A stretch of DNA of 7,201 nt from DAOTVS01 sp034436375. Lineage in GTDB: Bacteria; Chloroflexota; Anaerolineae; SpSt-313. The translations under genes and the position numbers were made by a program. Below the pieces are notes generated by a model. The model was not told the origin of the DNA. It saw only the letters and a program-made list of their open reading frames with translations, and searched no databases. The DNA lies in assembly GCA_034436375.1 (NCBI GenBank), contig DAOTVS010000026.1, positions 1-7,201 of the forward strand, read 5' to 3'. Positions 1 to 6,603 of this stretch are shown piece by piece (position 1 is the first letter of the stretch; every line of letters begins with the position of its first letter).

Positions 1-26
1 GGAGGGAGGGTCACGGGGTGAGGTCT

Positions 27-56
27 TTGACTCGCCTCCGCCATGCGGAGTATAAT
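27..56 (+). promoter_or_regulatory. Sigma-70-type promoter driving ilvE and probably the cluster
   Basis: TTGACT at 27-32 (one mismatch to the -35 consensus) and a perfect TATAAT at 51-56 are separated by 18 bp, close to the preferred 17. Transcription would start near 62-65. This is the only near-consensus promoter I found in the window. It lies about 85 bp ahead of the aminotransferase start, so it probably serves ilvE and possibly the genes behind it. Transcription would run straight into the hairpin at 71-116. The assignment rests on sequence match only. Confidence 0.65.
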
Positions 57-70
57 CGCCCCCATCAATG

Positions 71-120
71 GCGATCAGCCAGCAACCGCAGGCGGTTGGC
101 GGCTGATCGCTTTTTGTTTC
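71..120 (+). terminator. Intrinsic terminator-like hairpin in the ilvE leader (possible attenuator)
   Basis: A perfect 10-bp stem (GCGATCAGCC at 71-80 with GGCTGATCGC at 101-110) encloses a 2x2 internal loop and a further 6-bp stem (83-88 with 93-98, loop 89-92). TTTTTGTTTC follows directly at 111-120. This is the textbook shape of a rho-independent terminator. Its position is odd: it begins only about 8 nt after the predicted transcription start and ends about 13 nt before the ilvE ribosome binding site. It could be a leader attenuator, a 5' stabilising hairpin, or a terminator for a transcript entering from the left edge. No leader peptide and no T-box fits in so short a leader. Confidence 0.6.
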
Positions 121-146
121 CACAACAAGCCAGAAAGGGGACCAGG

Positions 147-1127
147 ATGACCCAATTCGCATTCTTTGAGGGAGCCATCGTACCGATCGAGCAGGCGAAG
201 GTCAGTGTGATGACCCACGCCCTCAACTATGGCACCGCCTGCTTCGAGGGCATCCGCGCCTACTGGAACGCCGGCGAGGAGCAACTCTACGTCTTCCGCC
301 TGCCCGAACATTTCGAGCGGCTGCACCAATCCTCCCGCATCCTGCAATGCGAGCTGCCCTATACGGTGCCACAGCTTTGCGAGGCGACCGTGGAGCTGCT
401 GCGCCGCGAGGGCTATCGCGAGGACACCTACATCCGCCCCCTCGTCTACAAAGCCAGCGAGGTCATCGGTGTGCGCCTGCACGACCTGCGCGACTCGTTC
501 ACCATGTTCGCGCTCCCCTTTGGCAAGTACGTGGACAAGGAGGAAGGCTGTGATGCCTGCGTCGTCTCGTGGCGGCGCATTGATGACAATGCCATTCCGC
601 CACGGACCAAAGCGACCGGCGCTTATGTCAATTCGGCTCTGGCCAAGAGCGAGGCAGCCGCGCGCGGCTGCGACGAGGCGGTCGTGCTGGATCAAGAAGG
701 CCACGTCTCGGAGGGCAGCGCTGAGAATATCTTCCTGGTGCGCAAGGGCAGGCTCATCACGCCGGGCGAGAGCAGCAACATCCTGGAGGGCATCACCCGT
801 GCGACGATCATAGAGCTGGCGCGCGAGGAGCTGGGCATCGAGACCGAGATGCGCACCGTGGACCGCACCGAGCTCTACGTGGCCGACGAGGTCTTTTTCT
901 GCGGCACAGGCGTGCAGATCGCGGCAGTAGCCCGAGTCGATAACCGCCAGGTCGGCGACGGCCGCCTGGGTCCGGTGACCCGCCGCCTGCGCGAGCTCTA
1001 TTTCGACGCAGTCCGCGGGCAGAACCCCAAATACCGCCACTGGTGCACGCCGGTCTACACCAGTCAGTTCACGGACGTGCACCAGGTGACGGTCACACGC
1101 GCTCCTAAAGATGTCGCTGCCCAATAG
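147..1127 (+). CDS. ilvE: Branched-chain amino acid aminotransferase (class IV, PLP-dependent)
   Basis: This 326-residue cytoplasmic PLP enzyme of fold type IV exchanges the amino group between glutamate/2-oxoglutarate and branched-chain, and often aromatic, 2-oxo acids. The N-terminal half carries NYGTACFEGIRAY (27-39). The PLP lysine is K155 in RTKATGAYVNS. SEGSAENIF (188-196), NILEGITR (211-218) and GTGVQI (253-258) form the rest of the cofactor site. I chose the ATG at 147 because AAAGGGG (134-140) sits 6 nt before it and because the protein then begins with the family's usual strand. The open frame extends back to 18, but across the promoter and hairpin. The C-terminus has roughly 20 residues beyond the usual family end. 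Promoter and hairpin lie upstream, paaK lies 125 bp downstream. The family is near certain; the substrate could be aromatic given the neighbours. Confidence 0.93.
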   Translation: MTQFAFFEGAIVPIEQAKVSVMTHALNYGTACFEGIRAYWNAGEEQLYVFRLPEHFERLHQSSRILQCELPYTVPQLCEATVELLRREGYREDTYIRPLVYKASEVIGVRLHDLRDSFTMFALPFGKYVDKEEGCDACVVSWRRIDDNAIPPRTKATGAYVNSALAKSEAAARGCDEAVVLDQEGHVSEGSAENIFLVRKGRLITPGESSNILEGITRATIIELAREELGIETEMRTVDRTELYVADEVFFCGTGVQIAAVARVDNRQVGDGRLGPVTRRLRELYFDAVRGQNPKYRHWCTPVYTSQFTDVHQVTVTRAPKDVAAQ

Positions 1128-1138
1128 GCAAAGCCGCT

Positions 1139-1172
1139 GGGGATAGGGACCCTGGTGTGGGTCCCTGTCTCC
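1139..1172 (+). other. Strong hairpin after ilvE, no U-tract
   Basis: GGGACCC at 1146-1152 pairs with GGGTCCC at 1159-1165 around a 6-nt loop. The pairing continues outwards to 1139/1172 with two G-U wobbles, giving a 14-bp stem that starts 11 nt after the ilvE stop codon. No run of T follows, so it is not a standard intrinsic terminator. It may protect the ilvE 3' end, act as a processing site, or partly terminate and set the ratio between ilvE and the genes below. Confidence 0.45.
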
Positions 1173-1207
1173 CCAATTCCCTGTTTCGGTTACGGATTTC
1201 TGCCCCT

Positions 1208-1227
1208 GCACGGCCAGAGGGCTGTGC
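1208..1227 (+). other. Short hairpin ahead of paaK
   Basis: GCACGGCC (1208-1215) pairs with GGCTGTGC (1220-1227) through one G-U wobble and a 4-nt loop. It ends 10 nt before the likely paaK Shine-Dalgarno GGGAG (1238-1242). It is flanked by GCCCC on both sides (1202-1206 and 1226-1230). Its function is unknown and it could be chance in GC-rich DNA. No convincing promoter is visible between the two hairpins. Confidence 0.3.
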
Positions 1228-1252
1228 CCCTAACCCTGGGAGCTAGGCAACT

Positions 1253-2551
1253 ATGATCTTTAACCGCGAGTTCGAAACATTACCCCTCACCGTGCTGCGC
1301 GCCCATCAGAGCGCACAGTTGGTGCGGCTGGTGCACCGCGTCTATGAGCGTGTGCCTTTTTACCGCGCCAAGATGGACGCCGCCGGGGTAAAGCCGGCCG
1401 ATATTCGCACTATCGACGACATTGCCCGCCTGCCCTTTACGACCAAGGACGAGATGCGCGAGGTGTACCCCTACGGCCTGCTTGCCTGCGACCAGAGCGA
1501 TATCGTCGAGATCCACACGTCGTCGGGCACCACGGGCAAACCGGTGGTCGACGCCTATACGCGCAACGACATCGAAGTCTGGTCCGAAGTCATGGCGCGC
1601 ACCCTGGCCATGGGCGGCACCACCCAGCACGATATCGTGCAGAATGCCTATGGCTATGGCCTGTTCACCGGTGGCCTCGGCGTGCACTATGGCGCGCGCA
1701 AGATCGGCGCCGTGGTCATCCCCATCTCGGGCGGCAACACCAAGCGCCAACTGGACCTGATGCGCGACTTTGGCACAACGGTGCTCGCCTGCACCCCCTC
1801 CTACTCGCTCTACCTGGCCGAAGCCGGGCGCGAGGAGGGAATCGATTTCTCCAAGGTCGGACTCAAGGCAGGCTTTTTCGGCGCCGAGCCGTGGAGCGAG
1901 AACATGCGCGCCGAGATCCAGGAGAAGCTTCACCTCAAGGCTATCGATATCTATGGCCTCACCGAGATCATCGGCCCCGGCGTCGCCTCGGAGTGCGAAC
2001 AGCAGAATCACCTCCACATCTTTGAGGATCATTTCTACCCCGAGGTCATCGACCCGACTACCGGCGCCGTCCTGCCCCCGGGCGAACGGGGAGAGCTGGT
2101 CATCACCACCCTCACCAAAGACGGCACACCCGTCATCCGCTATCGCACGCGCGACATCACTTACCTCGACCGCGAGCCGTGCCCTTGCGGTCGCACCAGC
2201 GTGCGCATGCACCGTATTTTGGGCCGCACCGATGATATGCTCGTGATCCGCGGCGTGAACGTGTTCCCCTCGCAGATCGAGCAGGTGCTGCTGCACATCG
2301 ACGGCGTAGAGCCTCACTACCAGCTGATCGTAGACCGGCGCGCCCAGCTCGACGATCTCGAGGTGCAGGTCGAGATGAACGACGGGCTCTTTTCCGACAC
2401 CGTCAAGGCCATCGAGCTCAAAGAGCGCGAGATCGCCGAAGAGCTGCACTCGGCCCTGCTCATCAGCGCCAAGGTCAAGCTCGTCGAGCCCAAATCCATC
2501 ACTCGCAGTGAGGGCAAAGCCAGGCGCGTCATTGACCGGCGCCAGATTTAG
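1253..2551 (+). CDS. paaK: Phenylacetate-CoA ligase (AMP-forming), PaaK family
   Basis: This 432-residue cytoplasmic ANL-superfamily ligase activates an aryl-acetate with ATP and CoA to aryl-acetyl-CoA, AMP and PPi. Visible motifs in order are the phosphate-binding loop SSGTTGKP (90-97), GAEPW (210-214), the adenine-binding YGLTE (234-238), RTRD (298-301) at the hinge, a CPCG pair (310-313) usual in this family, RGVNVFPSQIE (333-343) opening the small C-terminal domain, and SEGKARRV near the end, where K422 is the likely catalytic lysine. Length matches classical PaaK. The ATG at 1253 follows GGGAG (1238-1242) by 10 nt. The stop is 9 bp before the ACT gene, so the two are clearly co-transcribed. 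No ring-epoxidase (paaABCDE) genes are present, so the partner is IorAB rather than the aerobic paa pathway. Substrate could be phenyl-, hydroxyphenyl- or indole-acetate. Confidence 0.93.
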   Translation: MIFNREFETLPLTVLRAHQSAQLVRLVHRVYERVPFYRAKMDAAGVKPADIRTIDDIARLPFTTKDEMREVYPYGLLACDQSDIVEIHTSSGTTGKPVVDAYTRNDIEVWSEVMARTLAMGGTTQHDIVQNAYGYGLFTGGLGVHYGARKIGAVVIPISGGNTKRQLDLMRDFGTTVLACTPSYSLYLAEAGREEGIDFSKVGLKAGFFGAEPWSENMRAEIQEKLHLKAIDIYGLTEIIGPGVASECEQQNHLHIFEDHFYPEVIDPTTGAVLPPGERGELVITTLTKDGTPVIRYRTRDITYLDREPCPCGRTSVRMHRILGRTDDMLVIRGVNVFPSQIEQVLLHIDGVEPHYQLIVDRRAQLDDLEVQVEMNDGLFSDTVKAIELKEREIAEELHSALLISAKVKLVEPKSITRSEGKARRVIDRRQI

Positions 2552-2560
2552 GGGGACGGC

Positions 2561-2992
2561 ATGAAGATTCAGCAGATATCGGTTTTCCTCGAGAACAAGC
2601 CCGGCCGCCTGGCCAGCGTGGCCCAGGTGCTCAAAGACAATGCCATCAACATCCGCGCCCTGACCGTCGCCGACACGCTGGATTTCGGTGTGCTGCGCAT
2701 GGTGGTAAACCGGCCCGATCAGGCCATGGCCGTGCTGCGCCAGGCCGGGTTCACGGTCAAGGCAGCGACGATCATCGCGGTAGAGATTGACGACCGCGAG
2801 GGCGTATTTTATGACATCATGAAGCTCTGCGACGCTGAGGGCCTCAACATCGAGTACACCTATTCGTTCGTAGAGCAGCAGGCGAAAAAGGCGATCCTCT
2901 TCATGCGCTTTGAGGACCCCGACCGGGCGGCCGCGATCTTTACGCAGCACGGCTACCGTCTGTTGACCAACGAAGAGGCGCGCAGCATTTGA
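2561..2992 (+). CDS. Tandem ACT-domain protein, putative amino-acid sensor
   Basis: This 143-residue protein is made only of two ACT folds. The first (about 1-68) begins QISVFLENKPGRLASVAQVL, where the N-K-P-G-R-L turn is the typical ligand-binding loop at the dimer interface. The second (about 70-140) begins with IIAVEIDDREGVFYDIMKLC and lacks the P-G of the canonical turn. No catalytic domain is attached. ACT domains usually bind amino acids, and stand-alone pairs of this kind often sit beside PaaK-type ligases. The obvious inference is that it senses an aromatic or branched-chain amino acid and adjusts the ligase or the pathway. AGGGGG (2550-2555), overlapping the paaK stop, is its ribosome binding site. 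It is followed by a 217-bp gap. Confidence 0.88.
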   Translation: MKIQQISVFLENKPGRLASVAQVLKDNAINIRALTVADTLDFGVLRMVVNRPDQAMAVLRQAGFTVKAATIIAVEIDDREGVFYDIMKLCDAEGLNIEYTYSFVEQQAKKAILFMRFEDPDRAAAIFTQHGYRLLTNEEARSI

Positions 2993-3010
2993 TGCAAAGA
3001 CGGGACCTCA

Positions 3011-3125
3011 CACGGAGCCGCGGAGCATGGTACGTAACCACAGACGAGCGCTGATCCGCCGCTCGGTCAGGCTTCAAGTCTTAAAGATAGTCTTCCGTCT
3101 CCTCCGCGTTCTCCGCGCCTCCGCG
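3011..3125. repeat. Degenerate CTCCGCG/CGCGGAG intergenic repeat
   Basis: The gap between the ACT gene and iorA (2993-3209) contains CACGGAG (3011-3017) and CGCGGAG (3019-3025) in one direction, and CTCCGCG three times (3102-3108, 3111-3117, 3119-3125) in the opposite one, at 8-9 bp periods. The arms lie about 75-100 bp apart and could fold back on each other. I recall similar CTCCGCG-type dispersed intergenic repeats from Chloroflexota and other phyla, but could not check this. I see no coding potential and no good promoter in the gap, although iorA probably needs one or read-through. Confidence 0.4.
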
Positions 3126-3209
3126 CGATGCTCGTTTTCGTCCTGCGTTATACGCCGCTGAGCATGCTTGAGAGCGGCTGGGCCATGTCGGTGCAGTCTT
3201 GAGGGTGGT

Positions 3210-5000
3210 ATGCTAAAGAGACTCTTGTCAGGGAATGAGGCGGTGGCGCGGGGCGCCTGGGAGGCGGGGGTACGCGTCGCCTCGGGCTACCCCGGCACGC
3301 CGAGTAGCGAGATTCTGGAGAACCTGGCCCGCTACGATGGGCTTTATGCCGAGTGGGCGCCCAACGAAAAGGTGGCCGTCGACGTGGCCATAGGCGCAGC
3401 CTATGCCGGCGCGCGCGCCCTGGCCGTGATGAAGCACGTCGGCCTGAACGTGGCCGCCGATGCGTTCTTCTATGCCAGCATGACTGGCGCCGAGGCGGGT
3501 CTGCTGATCGTGGTGGCCGATGATCCCGGCATGCACAGCTCACAGAACGAGCAAGACTCGCGCCGCTATGCCCAATTCGCGCGCGTGCCCTGCCTGGAGC
3601 CTGCCGACAGTCAGGAGGCCAAGGACCTGGTGGCGCTCGGCCTCGAACTCAGCGAGCGCTTCGATACCCCGGTTCTGTTGCGCACGACGACGCGCATCGC
3701 CCACTCCTCCAGTCTCGTCGCACTGGGCGAGCCGCCTGCCCCATCTGCAGCCAAAGCCTACCGGGTGGATGCGAGCAAGTACGTCATGGTGCCAGCCAAT
3801 GCGCGCCGGCGCCACCCGGTAATCGAGGAGCGCATCACCGCCCTGAGCGCCTGGGCCGACGAGGCGCCCTGCAATCGCCTGGAATGGCGCGGCCGTCGGC
3901 TGGGCATCGTGGCCAGTGGTGTGGCCTATCAGTACGCGCGCGAGGTCTTTCCCGAGGCGTCGACCCTCAAGCTGGCCATGACCTACCCTATCCCGGCAGG
4001 CTTGGTGCGCACGCTGGCGGCCGGGGTGGAGCGGCTGCTGGTCCTGGAAGAGCTGGACCCTTTCTTGGAGGAGCAGATCCGCCTGCTGGGCATCCACGCG
4101 GAAGGGGCAGCAATCTTCCCACGCTGCGGCGAGCTGGACCCAACAGTAGTGCGTGAGAGCGCCATCCGCGCGGGGATACTGCCCGCCATGGATACGGCCC
4201 AGCAGCCCACCTTTACAGAGAACGGCATACGATCGCTGCCGGCACGGCCGCCGGTGCTGTGCGCAGGCTGCCCGCACCGGGCGGTGTTCTATGTGCTGCG
4301 CAAACTCAACCTGGTGGTGAACGGCGATATCGGCTGCTATACGTTGGGCTATCTCCCGCCGCTCTCAGCACTCCACACCCAGGGCTGCATGGGCGCCTCG
4401 ATCAGTGTAGCGCACGGAGTCGCCCAGGCCGGCAGCCCGCAGCAGAACGTGGCCGTCCTTGGCGACTCGACCTTCCTGCATTCGGGCATCCCGGGGCTGC
4501 TGAACGTGGCCTACAACCAGGGGCGCACACTGACGATCATCCTCGATAACGAGACCACGGCCATGACTGGTCACCAGCCACACCCGGCTACTGGCCGCAC
4601 GCTGCGCGGCCAGGAGACGGTGCGGGTGGACCTGGCCGCCCTGGCGCGGGCGCTGGGCATTGCGCACGTGCAGACCGTCGATAGCTATGACCTGCGCGCC
4701 GTCGAGCAGGCCGTGCGCGCGGCGTTGAGCGCCCAGGCCCCGGCCGTCATCGTGGCCCAGCGCGCCTGTGCCCTGCTGCCGGGCGTGCGCCCCACCTGGC
4801 ACGCCCTCGCCATTGACCCGCAGCGCTGCAACGGCTGCGGCCGGTGCTTCGAGCTCGGCTGCCCGGCCCTCTCTCGGAGCAAACAGACGGCCCACAACGG
4901 CCGCGCCCTGGCGCAGATCGACCCTCTGCAGTGCACAGGCTGCGCCGTCTGCGCGCAGGTCTGCGCCCGCGGCGCCATCAAGGGGGATCAGGAGGCCTGA
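3210..5000 (+). CDS. iorA: Indolepyruvate ferredoxin oxidoreductase, alpha subunit
   Basis: This is the large catalytic subunit (596 residues) of the cytoplasmic, oxygen-sensitive IOR, which converts aryl-pyruvates plus CoA to aryl-acetyl-CoA, CO2 and reduced ferredoxin, reversibly. The N-terminal pyrimidine-binding domain has SGYPGTPSSE (25-34) and EWAPNEKVA (48-56). CAGCPHR (351-357) and GDIGCYTLG (372-380) precede the thiamine diphosphate/metal motif, which starts at GDSTF (418-422) and closes at DNETTAMTGHQPHP (446-459). The C-terminal ferredoxin domain has two [4Fe-4S] sets: C540, C543, C546, C551 and C575, C578, C581, C585. All key residues are present and length is typical. I prefer the ATG at 3210 because GAGG (3201-3204) sits 5 nt before it and MLKRLLSGNEA is the family N-terminus; an in-frame ATG at 3168 lacks this. 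It is coupled to iorB by a 1-nt overlap. Confidence 0.95.
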   Translation: MLKRLLSGNEAVARGAWEAGVRVASGYPGTPSSEILENLARYDGLYAEWAPNEKVAVDVAIGAAYAGARALAVMKHVGLNVAADAFFYASMTGAEAGLLIVVADDPGMHSSQNEQDSRRYAQFARVPCLEPADSQEAKDLVALGLELSERFDTPVLLRTTTRIAHSSSLVALGEPPAPSAAKAYRVDASKYVMVPANARRRHPVIEERITALSAWADEAPCNRLEWRGRRLGIVASGVAYQYAREVFPEASTLKLAMTYPIPAGLVRTLAAGVERLLVLEELDPFLEEQIRLLGIHAEGAAIFPRCGELDPTVVRESAIRAGILPAMDTAQQPTFTENGIRSLPARPPVLCAGCPHRAVFYVLRKLNLVVNGDIGCYTLGYLPPLSALHTQGCMGASISVAHGVAQAGSPQQNVAVLGDSTFLHSGIPGLLNVAYNQGRTLTIILDNETTAMTGHQPHPATGRTLRGQETVRVDLAALARALGIAHVQTVDSYDLRAVEQAVRAALSAQAPAVIVAQRACALLPGVRPTWHALAIDPQRCNGCGRCFELGCPALSRSKQTAHNGRALAQIDPLQCTGCAVCAQVCARGAIKGDQEA

Positions 5001-5599
5001 TGGATAAGGTTGATTTTGTGCTGGTCGGCGTCGGTGGGCAGGGGACGATCCTGGCCAGCGACATTCTGGCGGGTACGGGCCTGCACGCAGGCTATGATGT
5101 GAAGAAATCCGAGGTGCACGGCATGTCGCAGCGCGGCGGCAGCGTGACGAGCCAGGTGCGCTGGGCGGAACACGTCCATTCTCCCCTCATCGGGCAGGGC
5201 GAGGCCGACCTGATGCTGGCCTTTGAAAAGCTAGAGGCCGTGCGCTTTGCCAGCCTACTGCGCCCCGGCGGCGTCATGGTCGTGAACGATCACGCCATCC
5301 CCCCAGTCTCGGTCAGCGCGGGCAACGAACACTACCCGGCCGATGATGAGATGCGCCGGGTCCTGCTTGGCGTGACCCCGCACATCCACGTGCTCCCGGC
5401 CGCCCGCATCGCGCGGGACCTGGGCAACGCGCGCGTGGAGAATGTCGTCCTCCTCGGCGCCCTCTCGCGCCTGGTCGAGATCGACGCCAGCTGCTGGCTG
5501 GCCGCTCTCGAGGAACGCGTGCCCGAGCGCACCCGCGAGGTGAATCGAGCCGCTTTCCTCGCCGGGCGTGAGGCCATTGGGAGCCCTATATCCAGTTGA
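5000..5599 (+). CDS. iorB: Indolepyruvate ferredoxin oxidoreductase, beta subunit
   Basis: This 199-residue subunit is the gamma-type domain of the 2-oxoacid:ferredoxin oxidoreductases and completes the IOR heterodimer with IorA. It shows GVGGQGT (10-16) near the N-terminus, the family signature SEVHGMSQRGGSV (37-49), and GEADLMLAFEKLEA (67-80). Length is normal. The start overlaps the iorA stop in TGATG (4998-5002), with AGGAGG (4990-4995) inside iorA as ribosome binding site, so translation is probably coupled, which suits a 1:1 complex. The frame stays open upstream to 4844, but only as a shadow inside the iorA ferredoxin domain. Downstream, 86 bp without a visible terminator lead to the DegV gene. 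Confidence 0.94.
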   Translation: MDKVDFVLVGVGGQGTILASDILAGTGLHAGYDVKKSEVHGMSQRGGSVTSQVRWAEHVHSPLIGQGEADLMLAFEKLEAVRFASLLRPGGVMVVNDHAIPPVSVSAGNEHYPADDEMRRVLLGVTPHIHVLPAARIARDLGNARVENVVLLGALSRLVEIDASCWLAALEERVPERTREVNRAAFLAGREAIGSPISS

Positions 5600-5685
5600 T
5601 CAACGGCTGCGAACACATCCACCACTTGCAGATGGACGCCTGGGTTGGAGTCAGGCTTTGCTGAGACAAGGGAGGAGAGGAGCCC

Positions 5686-6549
5686 ATGCCCCCTATTGCC
5701 ATCGTCACCGATACTGACGCGAGCATACCCCCATCCCTGGCGGCTCGCTATGGCATCCGCCAGGTGCCCATCATTGTGCAATTCGGCGCCGAGGCGCTGG
5801 AGACCGGGGTAGACATTGACGATGCGAGGACTTTTGCGCGCATTGACCGGGAGGGCAGGCTGCCCACCACCTCTGCCCCGCCCCCGGCCAGCTTTGCCAG
5901 GGCGTTCGCGGCCGCGCTGGCAGACGGCGCGACAACGATCCTCTGCTTCTGCGTGAGCGGCCCTGTGAGCGCCACCTACAGCTCAGCGCTGGTTGCGCGG
6001 GGCATGTTCCCCGAGTGCGACATCCGGGTGATCGACTCGGAGCAAATCTCGATGGCCTTTGGTTTCCAGGCCCTGGCAGCCGCGCGCGCGGCCGCGGCAG
6101 GGGCCACGCCCGATGAGGCTGTGGCCGCAGCAGCCTCGGTGCGGGAGCGGGTGACGATATTCGCGGCCCTGACGACGCTCAAATACCTGGCCATGAGCGG
6201 TCGCGTGGGCCATCTGGCGGCCGGCATGGCTGGGCTGCTGGATGTCAAGCCCATCCTGAGCGTGCGCGAGGGCAAGCTAGACGTCATCGAGCGTGTCCGC
6301 TCGCGTCGGCGCTCATGGCAACGGCTGATCGAGCTGACGCAGGGCTTCCTGGCCGGGCGGCGGGCCGAGGAGATGGCGGTTCTGCACGTAGCGGTGCCCA
6401 ACGATGCCGCTCAGCTGGCGGCGCTGGCCCGGACCGAGCTGCCCTGTCCGGAGGAGGTCGTGATAGCCGAACTGACGCCCGGCCTGTCGGTACACGGCGG
6501 AGCCGGGATGGTCGGGATCGTGGCTGTGGCGGCCCAGACGGGGCATTGA
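5686..6549 (+). CDS. DegV family fatty-acid-binding protein
   Basis: This 287-residue cytoplasmic protein has the DegV fold, whose members bind a fatty acid; FakB homologues present it to the fatty acid kinase FakA for phosphorylation. Visible are TDTDASIP (8-15) where the family normally has a D-S-T/S segment, TTSAPPPASF (61-70) for the carboxylate-binding loop, SGPVSATYSSA (91-101), LKYLAMSGRVG (165-175), KPIL (188-191) and PGLSVHGGAGMVGI (265-278), a variant of the usual HTGPG segment in which the Thr-Gly-Pro is Gly-Gly-Ala. Length is typical. The ATG at 5686 follows GGAGGAGAGG (5671-5680). FakA is not in the window. The gene could be read through from iorB, but nothing in its function ties it to IOR. 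Family assignment is secure; the ligand is unknown. Confidence 0.9.
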   Translation: MPPIAIVTDTDASIPPSLAARYGIRQVPIIVQFGAEALETGVDIDDARTFARIDREGRLPTTSAPPPASFARAFAAALADGATTILCFCVSGPVSATYSSALVARGMFPECDIRVIDSEQISMAFGFQALAAARAAAAGATPDEAVAAAASVRERVTIFAALTTLKYLAMSGRVGHLAAGMAGLLDVKPILSVREGKLDVIERVRSRRRSWQRLIELTQGFLAGRRAEEMAVLHVAVPNDAAQLAALARTELPCPEEVVIAELTPGLSVHGGAGMVGIVAVAAQTGH

Positions 6550-6560
6550 GGCGCCCTCAA
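6546..6560 (+). terminator. Small hairpin over the DegV stop codon, weak terminator candidate
   Basis: TTGAGG (6546-6551) and CCTCAA (6555-6560) form a perfect 6-bp stem with a 3-nt loop that includes the stop codon at 6547-6549. No T-run follows, so termination is doubtful. No better terminator is visible before the next gene. Confidence 0.2.
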
Positions 6561-6603
6561 AGGCACCCACGGCGCTGCGATCGCGATGGCCGAAGCTGAG
6601 ACC

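Noticed and set aside
18..146. N-terminal extension of ilvE to the ATG at 18
   Set aside because: It would translate through the promoter and hairpin, has no family similarity, and the ATG at 147 has its own ribosome binding site.
75..1211. Long open frame on the - strand opposite ilvE (378 codons)
   Set aside because: It mirrors the codons of a well-supported aminotransferase in GC-rich DNA, matches no family I recognise, and has no convincing ribosome binding site.
1280..2950. Very long open frame on the - strand opposite paaK and the ACT gene (556 codons)
   Set aside because: It crosses two recognised genes and their junction. The low-complexity, Asp/Gly/Val/Leu-rich product is typical of antisense shadows of high-GC genes.
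3145..3155. TTATAC as a possible -10 element for iorA
   Set aside because: No acceptable -35 hexamer lies 16-18 bp upstream.
3168..3209. Alternative iorA start at 3168
   Set aside because: The extra 14 residues are not family-like, and the ATG at 3210 has GAGG at proper spacing.
3540..4277. Open frame on the - strand opposite iorA (245 codons)
   Set aside because: It is a shadow of the iorA coding frame with no recognisable domain.
6577..6584. GCGATCGC octamer resembling the cyanobacterial HIP1 repeat
   Set aside because: There is a single copy, and the same octamer was not noticed elsewhere in the window, so it carries no phylogenetic or functional weight.
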